DNA of 64,000 bases from Microcoleus sp. FACHB-831 (GTDB taxonomy: Bacteria; Cyanobacteriota; Cyanobacteriia; Cyanobacteriales; FACHB-T130). How positions within the stretch are numbered: the stretch's first letter is position 1; every line of letters starts with the position of its first letter. The notes under the pieces were generated by a model, which did no database searches, was not told the origin of the DNA, and worked only from the letters and a program-made list of their open reading frames with translations. The DNA is taken from the NCBI RefSeq assembly GCF_014695585.1, contig NZ_JACJON010000042.1, forward strand, positions 1 through 64,000, given 5' to 3'. The translations under genes and the position numbers were made by a program. Below, piece after piece: positions 61,883 through 64,000 of this stretch.

Positions 61883-63622
61883 CTACGGACTTAATGACTG
61901 CGATCGCCCCGCCAACCTCTTATTGCTAATTAGCAGCTTTTCAAACTCAGCCGCTGGTATGGGACGGCTGAAAAAATAGCCCTGCATCGTGTCGCATTGC
62001 TGTTCGCAGAGAAAATTTAGTTCAGCTTCTGTTTCTACACCTTCAGCCGTAACTTTTAGATTCAGGTTGTGAGCTAATTGAATCACGGCGTTCATAATAG
62101 CTGTATTTTGCGAATCGCTCGTAACATTGTGGACGAAGGAGCGATCGATTTTTAAAGTGTCAAAGGGAAATTGTTTCAGATAGCTCAAAGAAGCATAACC
62201 AGTGCCAAAATCATCGATTGCTATATGAATTCCCAACTTTTTCAATTCATTTAAGGTAGCGATCGCGCCATCAGCATTTTCCACAAGGCTGCTTTCAGTA
62301 AGCTCTAATTCTAAAGCCGATGGATGCAGATTTATGTTTTCTAATATTTGCACTATCTTCTGGCTCAGATTCGGTTGAGAAAATTGACGCGCCGACAAAT
62401 TAACGGATATCCGCGAAAAAGAAAAACCAGCATCTTGCCATATTTTCGTTTGGGTGCAAGCAGTTTGCAACACCCACTCGCCAATCGGAACAATTAAGCC
62501 TGTTTCTTCTGCTAAGGGAATAAATTCAGCAGGTGAAACCATTCCTCGTGTGGGGGAAAGCCAACGCACTAAGGCTTCAGCACCGACGATATTACCAGAT
62601 GAAAGCTCCACCAGCGGTTGATAGTAAACATGAAATTCGTTTCGTTCTACTGCACGCCGCAAACTTGTCTCAAGGACGAGTGCTTCAGCAGAGTTTACAT
62701 CTATGTTTCCGGTGTAAAATTGATAATTATTCCCCCCCAGCTTTTGAGTGGAAAACATCGCCGCCGCCGCCCTCTTCATCAAATTCTCTATGTTCTCTCC
62801 TTCGCTGGGATAGAAGGCAATACCAATACTAGCCGTGACAAAAAATTGACCGCAATCTAAGTTGAATGGTTCATTAAGATATAACAAAATACTATGGGCG
62901 ACACTGGCTACCGTTTGTCTTTGGCCTAGAGTTGCTAGAATTACGACAAATTGATCGGCATTCAACCGAGCCACAGTGTCTTGCATGCTGAGAGTTTCAC
63001 TTATGCGTTCGGCGATTTGTTTGATTAAGCGATCGCTATCTTGATTTCGCAAACTGTCGGTGATGCGGCTGAACCGATCCAATCCTAGAAATAAAAGAGC
63101 GACGGAATTTTCTTGCCTATCGCTAATTATTTGAGCGAACCGTTCTCGCAATAGCAGGCGATTGGGAAGGTTAGTAACGCTGTCGTAATGGAGTAAGTGA
63201 TTTAGTCTTTCTTCTGCCTGCCTGAGTGCTTGTGTATAAGGTTTAGTAATGTTGGTTTGTCTTTTCAGTCGCGCTGCGATCGCCTTGAGCAGTTCAGTTG
63301 GCGTACAAGGCTTAGTTACATAGTCGTCTGCTCCCGACTCCATTGCTTGGCGTAAATCAGCTCTTTCAGCCTTTGCAGTCAGGAAAATAAATGGAATTGC
63401 CGCTGTCACCGGATCTTGCCGCAATGCTGTTAAAACGCCATAACCATCGAGATCTGGCATCATCACGTCGCAAATTATTAAATCCGGTAATATTTCCCTC
63501 GCTATAGATACGCCCACTAAACCATTTTCTGCACCAGCAGCCTCGAAATCTTCTGCTGCTAGCAATTCTAAAATGTTTTCGCGGATGGGTTCTTCATCTT
63601 CAATAACTAAAATCTTTGTCAT
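61883..63622 (-). CDS. response regulator with degenerate GGDEF and intact EAL domain
   Basis: 579 residues. REC domain at about 1-120 (KILVIEDEEPIREN, phospho-Asp in LIICDVMMPD), then GGDEF at about 140-310 whose active site is RLNADQFV, so it is unlikely to make c-di-GMP, then EAL at about 325-570 with VGAEALVRW, DDFGTGYASL and LKIDRSFV, so probably an active c-di-GMP phosphodiesterase. The partial histidine kinase upstream on the same strand is a likely partner. Its role would oppose that of the diguanylate cyclase at 21692. Confidence 0.92.
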   Translation of the reverse strand: MTKILVIEDEEPIRENILELLAAEDFEAAGAENGLVGVSIAREILPDLIICDVMMPDLDGYGVLTALRQDPVTAAIPFIFLTAKAERADLRQAMESGADDYVTKPCTPTELLKAIAARLKRQTNITKPYTQALRQAEERLNHLLHYDSVTNLPNRLLLRERFAQIISDRQENSVALLFLGLDRFSRITDSLRNQDSDRLIKQIAERISETLSMQDTVARLNADQFVVILATLGQRQTVASVAHSILLYLNEPFNLDCGQFFVTASIGIAFYPSEGENIENLMKRAAAAMFSTQKLGGNNYQFYTGNIDVNSAEALVLETSLRRAVERNEFHVYYQPLVELSSGNIVGAEALVRWLSPTRGMVSPAEFIPLAEETGLIVPIGEWVLQTACTQTKIWQDAGFSFSRISVNLSARQFSQPNLSQKIVQILENINLHPSALELELTESSLVENADGAIATLNELKKLGIHIAIDDFGTGYASLSYLKQFPFDTLKIDRSFVHNVTSDSQNTAIMNAVIQLAHNLNLKVTAEGVETEAELNFLCEQQCDTMQGYFFSRPIPAAEFEKLLISNKRLAGRSQSLSP

Positions 63623-63666
63623 TATTTTTACTTATTACTTGCTGATTGTTCTATTACTTATATTAA

Positions 63667-64000
63667 CTATGCTTGCGGGTGCAATGGCAAGTTAACAATA
63701 AATGTTGTGCCCACACCGACCCGACTCTCTAGCATAATTTCTCCTCCATGCAAGTCAATAAAGTTTTTGATTATGGCTAATCCTAAGCCAGTGCCCGGAA
63801 TTGTGCCCACATTAGTAGCCCGATGGAATGTTTCAAATAATCGCGGTTGGTCTTCGGCGGGAATGCCAATTCCTTGGTCTTTAATTCGGAAGATAGCTTT
63901 ATTTTTTTCGCAGGAAAGTTCGCATTCAATCCGACCGCCATTAGGTGAATATTTAATAGCATTAGATAGCAAATTGGTGAGAATGTGGTGCAATAGTTTT
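63667..64000 (-). CDS. sensor histidine kinase, C-terminal fragment (cut by window edge)
   Basis: The last ~111 codons of a HATPase domain: N-box ILTNLLSNAIKYSPNGG, G1 IKDQGIGIPAEDQ, F-box and G2 GTGLGLAIIKNFIDLHGG. The frame continues through position 64000, so the gene extends beyond the window and the TTG at 63993 is not a start. It ends 45 bp before the REC-GGDEF-EAL gene on the same strand, which suggests a cognate two-component pair. Confidence 0.88.
   Translation of the reverse strand, partial: KLLHHILTNLLSNAIKYSPNGGRIECELSCEKNKAIFRIKDQGIGIPAEDQPRLFETFHRATNVGTIPGTGLGLAIIKNFIDLHGGEIMLESRVGVGTTFIVNLPLHPQA

Overview
The window looks like a chromosomal segment of a filamentous cyanobacterium (Oscillatoriales type such as Microcoleus, Oscillatoria or Kamptonema; the genus is inference). 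The grounds are an orange carotenoid protein with all key residues, very many HIP1 octamers (GCGATCGC), cyanobacterial heptamer repeats, a DUF1816 protein, perfect NtcA-type boxes and a large hybrid sensor kinase of the cyanobacterial type. No tRNA or rRNA gene was recognised.

Layout. (1) 1-3177: C-terminal part of a giant TPR/GAF/histidine kinase, cut by the left edge. (2) 3267-20568: a complete type I-D CRISPR-Cas locus. A minus-strand WYL-domain regulator faces cas3' across a promoter with repeated GGACAAA boxes; then come a hypothetical gene carrying two CRISPR-repeat-like units, cas10d (with a strong internal start that should give Cas11d), csc2, csc1, cas6, cas4, cas1, cas2, a leader and an array of 64 repeats and 63 spacers. 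(3) 20590-27327: a BMP-type nucleoside/nucleobase ABC importer (permease, ATPase, lipoprotein) interrupted by a multidomain diguanylate cyclase and a four-helix-bundle gene. (4) 27518-56826: a long accessory region for nitrogen salvage from purines, pyrimidines and N-carbamoyl compounds. It holds a ureidoglycolate-lyase-like protein, AtzG/AtzE-like amidase genes, a 2OG-Fe oxygenase, a DAO-type oxidase, a formamidase, TauE/SafE, the second BMP-importer permease, upp, URC4 and URC1 (the URC uracil-catabolism set), an NMT1-type ABC importer, a haem-oxygenase-like enzyme, an FAD oxidase overlapping a creatininase homologue, an HpxZ-like protein, a deaminase-like amidohydrolase, an isochorismatase-like hydrolase, a cupin and a CocE/NonD hydrolase. 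OCP and a few small unknown genes lie among them. (5) 56962-60923: a two-gene DNA-repair operon, a Fpg/Nei-type glycosylase overlapping an ATP-dependent DNA ligase fused to a DHH phosphoesterase. (6) 61014-61874: a nucleoside hydrolase. (7) 61883-64000: a REC-GGDEF-EAL regulator and a partial histidine kinase.

How the parts may work together (inference): two ABC importers bring in nucleosides/nucleobases; nucleoside hydrolase, Upp, URC1 and URC4 open the uracil ring by the URC route; amidases and hydrolases release ammonia from ureido and amide products. Two exact GTA-N8-TAC NtcA boxes lie in the divergent promoters in front of both importer lipoprotein genes, which fits induction under nitrogen shortage.

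The region is rich in small mobile palindromes: elements of about 115-119 bp with TCTCGTT ends, C-rich palindromes inserted in frame in several genes, and heptamer tandem repeats. The items most deserving a second look are the degenerate CRISPR units inserted in frame downstream of cas3', the glycosylase plus ligase-DHH operon, and the apparently nitrogen-controlled URC/amidase cluster.
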